DNA of 13,058 nucleotides. Origin: Saccoglossus kowalevskii (lineage: Eukaryota; Hemichordata; Enteropneusta; Harrimaniidae). Below are positions 1 to 8,839 of the stretch, piece by piece (positions within the stretch are counted from its first letter, which is position 1; every line of letters begins with the position of its first letter). The position numbers were made by a program, and so were the translations under genes. The DNA lies in NCBI RefSeq assembly GCF_000003605.2, contig NW_003129855.1:68157-81214 (forward strand), written 5' to 3'. A model generated the notes under the pieces. That model was not told the origin of the DNA. It ran no database searches and saw only the letters and a list, made by a program, of their open reading frames with translations.

Positions 1-1035
1 TAAATTGGAATATCTTATCAATATTGTTATGAATAATATGCTTATTTATTTTATTGCAATGCTGTTCTGAAATAATAATAACAATAATTATAACTTTAGA
101 TTAAATGTTAAAATATTTTATTGATTTTTTTCTTAAAATTTCTTAATATTCTTGCCATATTTATCAAAATCATTTTATATATTGTGATTTCTGTGTTTAC
201 ATTGGCGTCTGAGATTCCAATTTAATATTTTATCTCACAATCACATTTCCATTGTGTTTGTCTACTCTCCTGCTGCACAACCAGTATAACTCAGCTTTCA
301 GCTTTTCATTCCCAATAATTAGTGTTTTCCACAATAATTAAAATGCATTTTGAAATCATCTATAGTCATTTGAATACACACCATAGTGAATGAACAAAAT
401 ATACATTGTCCATGTTGAAGGACAATGTTGTTAACAACTTAGAGGGCTTTATATAAATCCTAAATGTGCTGCATTTCCTTTCGCTCGCAATGCATGGATA
501 TACCAGCTAACACTTTATCACCACAAGTTTTCTTGCAACAAAGTTAGTGCTAGTTTTTGCAATTTTTTTTGTATTTTTCTATGATTTCTTCGTTAACTTT
601 GAACCTAAAAATTCAGAAAATATTTTTAAGAACTGTATAGCCTAATAACACTTCAAACAAGAAGATTGTGTGACTGCATGATCATTACGTAATACATTTA
701 TCAGCTCTTCCACTTTCTTTAGGTGTTCATATCACTGCATGCACCTACGTTCTTACGTGAAGTATAGGACCCTTAATTAACGCAAAAAATCAGGCTGATT
801 ACGGTTCTTAGGATCTAATGATCTAGATTACTAAATTGAAATTACAGTGATAAACAAAAGGCTGTTAATAGTCTTAAACATGGTGTGCTATGATTTTGTG
901 GAGCATTCCCTGGGATTGACACCTTCCTCTTTGGCAACTCAAGGTGAAATGATTCATACTGTATTTTGACTGCATTCGTTACTAATTTAGTAAGATAAGA
1001 AAATAATAATAACTTATATACTATTTTTCTTTCAG
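1..1035 (+). other. Intron sequence upstream of first visible exon
   Basis: This AT-rich stretch has no open frame with coding character. It ends in a pyrimidine-rich tract and TTTCAG, a good 3' splice acceptor for the exon that follows. I infer that it is intron of the KEEL-ended gene, because the first visible exon begins in the middle of a codon (two leftover bases) and the protein lacks a start and a signal peptide. The minus-strand frame at 842-1045 has no recognisable content. Confidence 0.6.
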
Positions 1036-1188
1036 AATTGGACAAGTTACTGTCTAATCTTCACCGTAGCAGTGATCCATATGAAATGCATGTAATGAAC
1101 TCGGTGGATGATGTATGTGATAAAGATCATTTCAAAGCGTATGAATACATCCCTCCTAAGATGGTTAAGGCATGCAAGGTGTTAATGG
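1036..1188 (+). CDS. Canopy/MZB1-like ER protein, internal exon
   Basis: This internal exon encodes 50 complete codons plus split codons at both ends. The acceptor is TTTCAG just before it and the donor is GG|GTAAGA just after it. The peptide starts LDKLLSNLHR and includes a cysteine in DDVC, then a second cysteine 19 residues later in the segment YEYIPPKMVKACKVLM. That spacing and the following exon fit the second half of the saposin-like, six-cysteine fold of canopy/MZB1 (DUF3456) proteins, which are ER luminal folding factors. The CxxC expected near the N-terminus would lie in exons outside the window. The frame exits in phase 1 and joins the next exon to form an Asp codon. The family assignment is from cysteine pattern and ER signal, not an alignment; the coding call itself is firm because all three exons join in frame. 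Confidence 0.75.
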
Positions 1189-1280
1189 GTAAGATGTGTA
1201 TTTGTGTTTTGTTGAAAAGTTATCAGCATGCTACTATCCTGGGTCCACTTCTTGCGACAAGCTTCATTCATTTGTTAATT

Positions 1281-2346
1281 AGTCCCTGTTCGGACGAAGT
1301 CCAAAAACGGGGACTTATAATTCGGGCTCCGTCCGTCTGTGCGTCTGTGCGTCCATTCATCTGTGCGTCCATGCGTCCGTCCGGAATCATATCTCAGAAT
1401 CTCGTGGGCCGATTCTGTTCATTCTTTGCATGTGCCTAGTACTTTATGTGGGACATATGCACTTGCAGTGGTTTAGCGATTTGATTCAAAATGGCCGACT
1501 GGCAGCAATCTTGTTTTTTGAAAATGTTGTATTTTGGACATGCTTTGTCAGTTTTCATTCAAATTTAGTACATAGATTATACATGTTAGGATACATATCC
1601 CTGACCGTTCGTGAGTTTCCGAGTCTGTCCGTCTGTCTGTCCGTCCGTGTGTCTGTCCGTCCGTGCATCAGTCTGTCCTGAGTCATATTTCAGAATCCTG
1701 TGGACCAATTCCGTTCATTCTTTGCATGTGCCTAGTACCTTATGTGGGACATATGCACATGCAGTGGTTTAAAGATTCGATTCAAAATGGCCGACTTGCA
1801 GCCATCTTGTTTTTTGTAAAATGTTGTATTTTGGACATGCTTTGTCAGTTGTCATTCAAACTTGGTACATAGATTATTCATGTTTGGATACATGTCCATG
1901 ATGATTTATTTCGCAATTGGATCAAAGATTTTATGCGGTATCTTGTCAGTTTTCATTCAAATTTGGCACATACATGTACTTTATACATGTTAGGATGCAT
2001 GTCCATGACAATTTGTTTCAAAATCTAGTCAAGGATGGCCGATTGACAGCCATCTGACTTTTTGGCCTTACTACTATATTTCCACAATTTATGTACCATT
2101 TTCATTCGAATTTGGCACATACATCATATACATATCAGTGTGTTTCATAATCAGATCAAAGATGGCCGAATAATGGCTGTTTTTATTTTTGGCCATATTA
2201 CTATTACATGGAACACGTGTTTTGATGTAAATAAACAATCTGTTGTATACGCCACTTGGAACTCAAGTTTCAAGGACACGCTCGCGACAACCCCTCCACT
2301 TTAATATGACAAGCACAAAGAGAACTTTCAAACATTAACGGGGACT
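1281..2346. repeat. Intronic element of diverged tandem repeats
   Basis: About four diverged repeat units lie between exons one and two. A block starting GTTCATTCTTTGCATGTGCC at 1417 recurs at 1713, a period of 296 bases. The TTTTCATTCAAATTT block appears near 1551, 1848, 1949 and 2099, and an ATGGCCGA motif appears near 1491, 1788, 2034 and 2164. The first two units carry CCGT/CTGT/GCGT microsatellite tracts (about 1330-1382 and 1625-1680). The 10-mer AACGGGGACT occurs at 1306-1315 and again at 2337-2346, and its near inverse AGTCCCTGTT is at 1281-1290, so the block has terminal-inverted-repeat-like edges. Open frames here (for example 1430-1681 and 1663-1872) are repeat shadows. A non-autonomous element with a tandem core, like the pearl/Helentron elements described in bivalves, is one possible identity. 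Confidence 0.75.
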
Positions 2347-2377
2347 GTGTCATTTTCAATGACTTGTTCATTTGTGA

Positions 2378-2420
2378 ATTGATTGATTGATTAATTCATT
2401 TATTAATTGATTGATTGACT
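2378..2420. repeat. Imperfect TTGA/TTAA microsatellite
   Basis: A short low-complexity tract of GATT/ATTG/TTAA units runs through this part of the intron, just 3' of the tandem-repeat element and about 60 bases before the exon-two acceptor. It can pair with itself weakly. No function is apparent. Confidence 0.7.
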
Positions 2421-2477
2421 ACATTACACCAGACACTGTGCATGACATCTCATATGTTTGTCTTATATTTCTTACAG

Positions 2478-2611
2478 ATAATCATGATGAAGACATTGAG
2501 CAATATTTACTTACACATCCCAAATATGAAGATTTAGAGAAACATGTCTGTTATGATTTGTCTGAAGCATGTTCAGAAGTAGACAGAGATTACAAGCCAC
2601 CTTCATTACCT
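2478..2611 (+). CDS. Canopy/MZB1-like ER protein, internal exon
   Basis: The exon is bounded by the acceptor TTCTTACAG and the donor CCT|GTAAGT. It completes an Asp codon with the previous exon (phase 1) and ends in phase 0. It encodes an acidic helical segment, DNHDEDIEQYLLTHPKYEDL, followed by two cysteines 10 residues apart in HVCYDLSEAC and then a VDRDYKPP stretch. The order of a cysteine, an acidic D/E-rich helix containing a DIE motif, and two further cysteines near the end resembles the C-terminal half of canopy and MZB1 proteins. A near-identical copy of this exon and 96 bases of its 3' intron lies at 4120-4349. In a contiguous reading the frame runs past the donor to a stop, so intron retention would give a short alternative C-terminus. 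Confidence 0.8.
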
Positions 2612-3145
2612 GTAAGTGTTCATGCTTCTACATGTATGTATTGACACCCCTGATAGAAATAAATATCTTGTGATAGTTTGTGAGTAATTAAAATAATTGC
2701 AAATGTTGTAAAAGCGTTACATTGTTGAAATTTGACTGAGCGCAAGATTATATAACGACAAAATGTGAATTAAAATGACTTTGTGATTGTCATATTGTTC
2801 CCAGCAAAAATTTTTCAGTGTCTATAGCCTTCAACTTTTTGAACACCAAAGCCAACTCATGAATTCAAACACCCCTGCATAATTTATTTCATATGTTTTA
2901 AAACAATCATACATTGGTATTGACTATCTAGTGTTGATGTGATGAGTATGGATTGTAAATTTATCAAAAGATTGTAATTTTCTGCCACTGAGGGCGCTGT
3001 TACAATATCGTTATACATTGCAGGAGGTTCTTATTACAAATGGTAGTTTTATGAAATTTATATCTTTATGCAAAACAGTATCAACTTATTTTGATACAAG
3101 AAACCTGTTACAAGTTTAATAATTTGTTTATTTCATTTGTCATAG
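2612..3145 (+). other. Intron between exons two and three
   Basis: The intron has a GTAAGT donor and a TTTGTCATAG acceptor. Its first 96 bases are the part duplicated downstream at 4254-4349. It contains one CCACTGAGGGCGCTG string at 2985-2999, resembling a shortened CTCF-type core. No other feature is visible. Confidence 0.7.
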
Positions 3146-3400
3146 AAAACAATCCATACTCATTTTGATGGAGACAGGCAGGAATTACCAGTCGATGAAC
3201 GAGGAAGAGTTGGGCTGAGTGGACAAGAAGTTCAAGATGATGAAGAACAGACCAGGGAAAAAAGAAAACAGGAGGAGAAGGCAGAGAAGGAAAAGAAAAA
3301 AAATGATAAGAAACAGAAAAAAGACAAAAAAGAAAAGAAAGATAAAGGAAAAAAGAAAGAAAAGAAAGACAAGAAAAAACAAGAGAAAGAGGAACTTTGA
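3146..3400 (+). CDS. Canopy/MZB1-like ER protein, last exon with KEEL end
   Basis: The last exon starts after TTTGTCATAG in phase 0 and runs 84 codons to a TGA at 3398-3400. The first 35 or so residues are mixed (THFDGDRQELPVDERG). The rest is a tail of about 50 residues made almost entirely of K, E, D and Q, predicted disordered or a charged helix. The protein ends KEEL, a KDEL-type variant known to support retrieval to the ER; this is the strongest functional clue and fits the canopy/MZB1 guess (MZB1 ends in REEL). Across the three exons 179 residues are visible. The other strand and the plus-one frame also look open here only because the sequence is so purine-rich. The family assignment is less certain than the exon structure. 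Confidence 0.8.
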   Translation, partial: KTIHTHFDGDRQELPVDERGRVGLSGQEVQDDEEQTREKRKQEEKAEKEKKKNDKKQKKDKKEKKDKGKKKEKKDKKKQEKEEL

Positions 3401-3500
3401 TCTCAATAATTTAGTTATTTATAGTTAAAAAAAAACAAAACAGTATAAAATTAAAATAAAGTTGAGCAGAGTGAATATTGAATGTTGCAGAAATAAACTA
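3401..3500 (+). terminator. 3' UTR and polyadenylation signals
   Basis: Two canonical AATAAA hexamers follow the stop at 3455-3460 and 3492-3497, with T/G-rich sequence after the second. They are the likely cleavage signals of the KEEL-ended gene and give a short 3' UTR of about 80-130 bases. A further AATAAA at 3745-3750, followed by a T-run, could serve as a distal site. Confidence 0.6.
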
Positions 3501-4119
3501 ATTTAAAAATCTGAATTCATTATAAATTGTTATTATAGTTGCTAAATGTATGTTTATTATGAAATGGAAAAAGTGAATTTATTGGTCTATTTTGATGTTG
3601 TATTGTGATGTTTCATCTTCCGGCTGAATTCATTCTACAGCAAAAACTACCAAATACATACAAGCTCCCTGTCACATGTATTAGTCAACATTGTTAAATA
3701 CTGTGAAAATTTGATCCACTGCATCGTAGTGATGACATTGGTTAAATAAACCTTTTTTTTTTCAAATTAATTTTTATTCTGTGTTAAGGTTAAGTATGGG
3801 TACTGTAATATGTATGGGTGACACCATGCGACATTGGGGTGTTGTGAGTGTTTAGCCAAAAACAACTTTCCACTGTCATGTGCACTTGCTGCTTCAATTA
3901 TACAAAAAAGTTGTTTCATGTTACCTTAGAACTGTGGCTCCATGATTGTACAAATAAATCAATTAACATTATATTGATTTATTTCTCAAAAATTCTGAAA
4001 TATACACATAAATAAATGATTTCCTCAGTGTTTATATACGGAAAATATATTGAGGTGTATCATGCACTTTACTGAAACTGTCCTTTCGTGAAGTCCAGGC
4101 CGTATTTGTATGTGAGTGA
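3501..4119. other. Intergenic stretch, no gene seen
   Basis: This AT-rich sequence contains several AATAAA-like hexamers (for example 3745-3750 and in the 3951-3975 region) and T-runs. No open frame with coding character, splice structure or repeat is recognisable. It could include alternative 3' UTR of the upstream gene. Confidence 0.5.
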
Positions 4120-4349
4120 ACAGTCATGGTGAAGACATGGAGCAGTATTTACTTACACATCCCAAATATGAAGATTTAGAGAAACATGTCTGTTATGATT
4201 TGTCTGAGGCATGTTCAGAAGTAGACAGAGATTACAAGCCACCTTCATTACCTGCAAGTGTTCATGCTTCTACATGTATGTATTGACACCCCTGATAGAA
4301 ATAAATATCTTGTGATAGTTTGTGAGTAATTAAAATAATTGCAGATGTT
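4120..4349 (+). pseudogene. Recent partial duplicate of exon two plus intron
   Basis: These 230 bases align to 2474-2707 with six substitutions and a single 4-base deletion (ATAA just after the acceptor), about 97% identity. The copy keeps the acceptor ACAG, the full exon apart from those 4 bases, and 96 bases of intron, so it arose from genomic DNA and not from spliced mRNA. The acceptor polypyrimidine tract was not copied. The donor has changed from GTAAGT to GCAAGT (GC at 4254-4255), which is still a legal GC-AG donor. The homologous reading frame is open to a TGA at 4284-4286. Without the upstream tract and with no partner exon downstream it is probably a dead copy. It could instead act as an alternative terminal exon, or reflect an assembly duplication. 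Confidence 0.85.
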
Positions 4350-5142
4350 TATATATGTAGCCTATCCAAAGAATTCACGACTTACAATTTTATGAAAACG
4401 AATATTCTCAGTAGTCACTAAGTTTAATTTTAAATTCACTCACTGAAGACGATTCACGATATGATTAATTTTATGTTGACTTTAATAATACACCTATTAT
4501 GTCATTTGGTCGCTAGAGGGCGCACATTAATGAGGTTGACAGTACACAACAGCACATTCCCTCTCCTTGACAAGGGAACTATGACGAAACGATTTCCTCA
4601 CAAATACCACCGCACAAGCCTCAATTTTGAAGTACGGACCGGAAACTCTTGAGTACCTTGCTGTATCCTATAAATTATATTCTTTATTGCCGAGTCCACG
4701 CTAGAAATAGGTGCCTAGGGCCCCTAGTCACCTACCTAGTAGGGGCATCATGGGATAATCAGTTCCACAAAGTAAGCAGTGACGGGTGCTGGAGCTGTAC
4801 GTTGTCTAAGATAGAGCCACTGCCCTTGAAGAATATTCGAAAACTTATTTTGTACACTGCAGGACAAAACAAATGTTTCGAACATCGGAAATCAAAATTC
4901 GATTCCGATAAACCACCCCTCTGGCTCGTAAAAATGGACTGCTCCATTTATATGCATGGCTTGGTATCGTAATTTTTTACTATCTGACTGTCAGCTCAGG
5001 TATACACTCTGTGCACCCTATCGATACTGCTACACACAAATCGAAAAGTTTACAGTTACAGAGGTCGTGACGATACTCGGAAATACCAATCCACGGATAC
5101 ATACGACTAGCACACAACACTCAATTTGCAAAAAAAAACAAA
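4350..5142 (+). promoter_or_regulatory. Upstream region / likely promoter and 5' UTR of the G-gamma gene
   Basis: No gene is recognisable between the duplicated exon and the G-gamma start codon. A TATA-like TATAAAT is at 4669-4675. If it is used, transcription would start near 4700 and the 5' UTR would be about 440 bases. A GC-rich hairpin (arms GCCCCTA at 4720-4726 and TAGGGGC at 4740-4746) follows. Upstream, CTAGAGGGCGC at 4513-4523 matches the core of a CTCF-type site. An A9 tract ends just before the start codon. Open frames at 4461-4652, 4649-4972 and 4956-5201 have no recognisable content, and the last overlaps the true exon in another frame. The promoter position is inferred. Confidence 0.3.
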
Positions 5143-5237
5143 ATGTCCAGTGCCAAGGCAGCGGCCGAACAGAACGTTGCTGCGTTGAAGTACCAGCTTA
5201 ACATCGAGAGAATACCAGCATCAAAGTCCATAAAAGA
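5143..5237 (+). CDS. GNG13: G protein gamma subunit, GNG13/Ggamma30A type, exon 1
   Basis: This first coding exon encodes residues 1-31 plus two bases of codon 32. The ATG has A at -3 (CAAAATGTCC), and no nearer in-frame start is needed to match family length. The peptide has an Ala-rich start (MSSAKAAAEQNVAA) and then LKYQLNIERIPASKSIK. The LKYQL and SK(S/T)I elements are characteristic of vertebrate GNG13, and the ER-P-SKSI pattern of insect Ggamma30A. In this family the N-terminal helix forms a coiled coil with the G-beta N-terminus. The donor is GA|GTAAGT at 5238. Joined to 8867-8972 it makes a complete 66-residue protein, against about 67 for human GNG13. Other frames over this exon are shadows. 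Confidence 0.93.
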
Positions 5238-5652
5238 GTAAGTACCAGTATTATCACGGGCCCGGGGTCCTAATAATTCGCCATCATATCGAATGGTCCA
5301 GGCACGGTGTCGTGGTTCACGTTCATTAACATACAATATCTTTCCTCGGTGATCACTGAATTGTATTCACCTGCCAGTGCGCACCGTGAAGACGAGCAGT
5401 GGCAATGTGATCCCCGTGAAGTCGGAGACTGCAAATTAATTAAGAATTTTAATAGTCGAAACTTTAATCACCGTTATCGTAATTCATGTCAAGTTTCATC
5501 GTCCGTCATATCGCCAACATAAAACATCAATAGATCGACGTACCACTAGTACTTCAGCTTGAGTACACACCGGCGCACATATAAGTGTTTTCAACGCACC
5601 AGCATGCATGAAACGTAGTATCACCCAAACAATGTACAGTTTGGATAGTGAG

Positions 5653-5743
5653 AAAAAAAATGTTGCATACGGACGGAGTTTTCCAAACGTGTCAGGTTTA
5701 ATTTAGTTTAGTAGGATTAAACTGTGGAAAACATTTTTTTTTT
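5653..5743. repeat. Intronic foldback sequence
   Basis: GTTTTCCA at 5678-5685 pairs with TGGAAAAC at 5725-5732, and GTTTAAT at 5696-5702 pairs with ATTAAAC at 5716-5722. An A8TGTT tract at 5653-5664 can alternatively pair with AACAT10 at 5730-5743. The nested arms could form a cruciform or an RNA hairpin, possibly a remnant of a small inverted-repeat transposon. Function is unknown. Confidence 0.55.
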
Positions 5744-6649
5744 GCAATTCCACTAATTAATTGCGTTTAATAGTCGTGTGACATTGCGTGATCCAAAACG
5801 ATTGTAACATAAACTTATGTGTGGATGATGGATGCTCTACGGTTGCTTGGTGGCGTATCCACGCACTTATAGTTAACTGTCATCGAAACCATGGTCAATT
5901 AAACCCACATTTACCCGCTTTGCAAATTTTAGCCTGAGCTTAAACAGAGACGAAAAAAACAAATAATAGTTACATTTTGAAACAAAGGTATAATAAGCAG
6001 ATTAGACCGTACCACCCGAAGCACATTTCAACAAATCATACGTCTGGGTTCTGGCCTCGATTCTTTGGTAGTAACACGCAGTGTTGCTTTAACAGTCGTG
6101 AAAAATGTGCAAGCGGTCAGCTGGGTCACGCTGTCGATAACACACCTTACCATCAAACCCAATAACTACTTAATATTCAGTGCTGTTTTTAACTCCACAC
6201 AAAAGGGCAAATACAACGAATACAGTCTTGAAAGGGATTTAATGGACCATGAAATTACATCGTTTTGTTAGTTTGGCAAGATTTTTTTTATATGTTATTA
6301 CCAATTCAACTTTTATGGCGGAGCATACTACCTATGCGACCGTGAAAATGAAACTTTTTTTCTTCCTTACAGAGCTTGAGTTTTATGGTCACGTCCACAG
6401 TGGCAATGGTAGTCTAGTCATGTTGATTGATACAAGTACTCATACCAAAACACAATGCATGTAGGGAAAAGTGGCACTTCGGTTACAGCGCATGCCGGGG
6501 GAAGTTGTTGATTTGCTAAACTAACTAATGATCACAAGGACGATTGTATTAACTCAAAAAGAACATTTTAATCATAATCAGTTGTTAGGAATAAATGTAT
6601 AAATAACTACATTTAAAATATAATACATATACAAGTAACATCTAAAGAA

Positions 6650-6863
6650 AAATTATGCAATTTCATTTCGTTTTGTGAAGCATCTGTTTACAAAACGATG
6701 CTTTTGATCATTTCAGTTTCTGGAATGAATTAATGAATGTAATATCCGTGAAGATTTGTTGTTGGTCTAAATGATATTTAGGGCAAAGTAGTAAAAATAG
6801 TAATTCATCTTCAATCTCATTTAGCGAGCATTGTTTACAAATTCTATTTTCTAAGGGGATTTC
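6650..6863 (-). pseudogene. Non-LTR retrotransposon polymerase, degraded 3' end
   Basis: Read on the minus strand, 6863-6708 is an open stretch of 51 codons. It contains a CxxC (RICKQC), an acidic NEIEDE segment and the phrase FLLLCPKY, ending at a TGA. The order CxxC, then N-E-x-E-D-E, then FLL-x-CP-x-Y is typical of the C-terminus of reverse-transcriptase proteins of LINE-type elements in invertebrates, where a His usually precedes FLL (here Leu). After the stop a shifted frame gives VNRCFTKRNE down to about 6650, like the usual end of such proteins, so a frameshift separates the two parts. Upstream the frame meets stops and no further reverse-transcriptase motifs are readable. It is a 5'-truncated, dead insertion lying antisense in the intron. 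Confidence 0.65.
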
Positions 6864-7629
6864 TTATTCTTAACCTCGAGAATCACAACAGTGTACAATT
6901 ATATGTATCGAACAGTTCACCTTTGAGCATGGGAGGAATTCCCAGGCCTTGATAGTACAACAAAGATATCTTACTTGCACTTAATTGTAAAATTTACTTA
7001 GACTGTGTCTATGATGTTAGTTTACTAGCAACATATAAAACAACTTTCGATATAGTGAACTAAGGCAATGAGTAAACCATCAAATAAAGTCACTATGTTA
7101 TCTAAAAATGCACATTTTCTGCCAAGAAGCAGTTGTTAATTTTTCGTCGATCGATCCCGTAAACCTCCTCTCTTGAATCTTCACCGCTTCTTTTATCCTC
7201 ACTTCCAAGACGACGTCACATTTTACTTTAACACGCGTGTTTTTTTTCCCCATCTAAATATCATTGTAGTATATATTTTAAGTCAATTGAAACCGAAGGC
7301 AACACAACTCAGGGGTAATTCCATCGAATGTAAAGAATTTATATAAAAGTGGAATGGTGTGACGGCCTGCCCACACGCCGCGGCTCGATTGACTTGGCGC
7401 CATGCGAGGGTGATTTGCTATGCTATTACTAGTCATAACAAATTATAACGCGATTAAAAAGTATTGAAACCGTAATTATGTATTAATTATACATGTTATC
7501 TTGAAAACTTTCGCTAAAGTACACCACGCATGAGCATGTCTAAACAATTCAATGGAAATTCCTCGCTCCCCAGGCGCCGCAGGCTCACACTACGTGTAAG
7601 ATATTGAAATTAAAACTGAAACTCTGTCT

Positions 7630-7642
7630 GGGGGGGGGGGGG
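7630..7642 (+). repeat. G13 homopolymer
   Basis: Thirteen consecutive G bases lie on the sense strand of the intron. Such runs are unstable in replication and error-prone in sequencing, so the exact length is uncertain. A C12 run lies 614 bases downstream in the same intron. Confidence 0.9.
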
Positions 7643-7966
7643 TTCTTGATGATGTTGTTGCTGTATCGTTTTTCGTTTAACAAGTGTGTGTGGGTTTTTT
7701 ATTGTTTACATTTGAATTTTTATTCACTTCAAAATCTATTCCCCAGAGATTTCAATGGCCAGCCCCATATGTCGTGTACTATGTTGTCATAGTAACTGAC
7801 AGATTATTTTTATTTGTATTGCCAGGTTTTATTTTCTCGTCGTCCTTTAGCGTAAAAATCGAACTACAGTAGGCACCCCAGTTGAGTTTCAAATAAAGTG
7901 ACCCCCTAGCTGCCGACACATTTACGAGCGTGCAGAGCTTCATATTTACGAGCTGAGGTGGCGGTC

Positions 7967-7976
7967 GTCACGTGAC
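7967..7976. promoter_or_regulatory. Palindromic E-box GTCACGTGAC
   Basis: This is a perfect 10-bp palindrome around CACGTG, the binding core of bHLH-ZIP factors (USF/MITF/TFEB type). It lies in a locally CpG-rich patch of the intron (about 7915-8060) that also repeats TTTACGAGC (7921, 7945) and GTCGTCACG (7964, 8005). The patch could be an intronic enhancer or an internal promoter, but the sequence alone does not establish use. Confidence 0.35.
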
Positions 7977-8256
7977 ATTGGGGGACTGTAAATGAAGCGG
8001 TGTAGTCGTCACGACGCATCGTTCTCGATATGGGTCCCATGTGACGAATACAACGCGTGTAAAATAAAATTGTATCATAAACGAGTATATGTCGTGACAA
8101 AATTAATACCACAGATCGAACAGAACATGAATAATTGATAAATACGATTTTATTAAATATTAATTATATATTAGGTGTATATTTCCTATCTACAAACAAG
8201 AACAGGCTGTCAAATACTTGATATAATAAGAAGTTAGATAAACACCGACCATATCT

Positions 8257-8268
8257 CCCCCCCCCCCC
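8257..8268 (+). repeat. C12 homopolymer
   Basis: Twelve consecutive C bases lie in the G-gamma intron, complementary to the G13 run upstream. The exact length is uncertain for the same technical reasons. Confidence 0.9.
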
Positions 8269-8831
8269 AACACAGCGCTGTGAAATGGTTGTTTAATATA
8301 TAAATTGCCTAACTGGTATAGTGAACGTGGTAAAATACTACTCTAACTTAATTTTTGGTCGTAAATCGTATGACAATGCTTATTTTGTCATTATGTATAT
8401 TCACAAAGCTAATACTTCCATGGTGACACGAAACAGCACTGTTTTGTCACTGGTAGTATGTATTTTGAGAAAATTGGTCTAATATTTTTCAAATGAAAAA
8501 AAGAAAGAAAATTTTTCGAACAATTCCTTAGAACAAACTGTTGAAAGAAAAAATGCATGTTATGTGACTCTAAAAACCCACGTAATTCACCAGTCCACAT
8601 TTTCAGATATAGCATGTCTCCGACTTAGTTTACGTAACCATTGGTGAAGGTGTTAAAATACTGACAAAATGGCCGCCATTCACTAATTTTACTATCACAA
8701 TTTCTTCGAAAAATAGGCTGTGACCCCAACTTGTTTTGACAGTTAATATTCTTATATTAACCGGAAGTGCAAATTATTGCAAAATGAATTATTTATGAGT
8801 TGGCGTCTACTTTAATTTTCATATCAATATG

Positions 8832-8839
8832 TGACGTCA
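8832..8839. promoter_or_regulatory. CRE palindrome TGACGTCA
   Basis: This is a perfect full cAMP-response element, 27 bases before the exon-two boundary of the G-gamma gene. CREB/ATF factors bind this octamer. Two further copies in the window are CGACGTCA at 7211-7218 (one mismatch) and a perfect one at 12528-12535. Because it sits close to a splice acceptor, a regulatory role is only a possibility. Confidence 0.3.

Noticed and set aside
1430-1872. Two open frames with similar peptides inside the tandem repeats
   Set aside because: The similarity comes from the 296-base repeat itself; frames run into microsatellite tracts and have no start or splice context.
3185-3428. Open frames on both strands over the last exon of the KEEL gene
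   Set aside because: The purine-rich lysine/glutamate tail leaves all purine-poor stops absent; the spliced phase-0 frame ending in KEEL explains the sequence.
4649-4972. 107-codon open frame upstream of the G-gamma gene
   Set aside because: No recognisable domain, poor start context and an overlapping minus-strand frame; probably chance.
4956-5201. Open frame overlapping G-gamma exon 1
   Set aside because: It is in a different frame from the family-matching peptide beginning at 5143.
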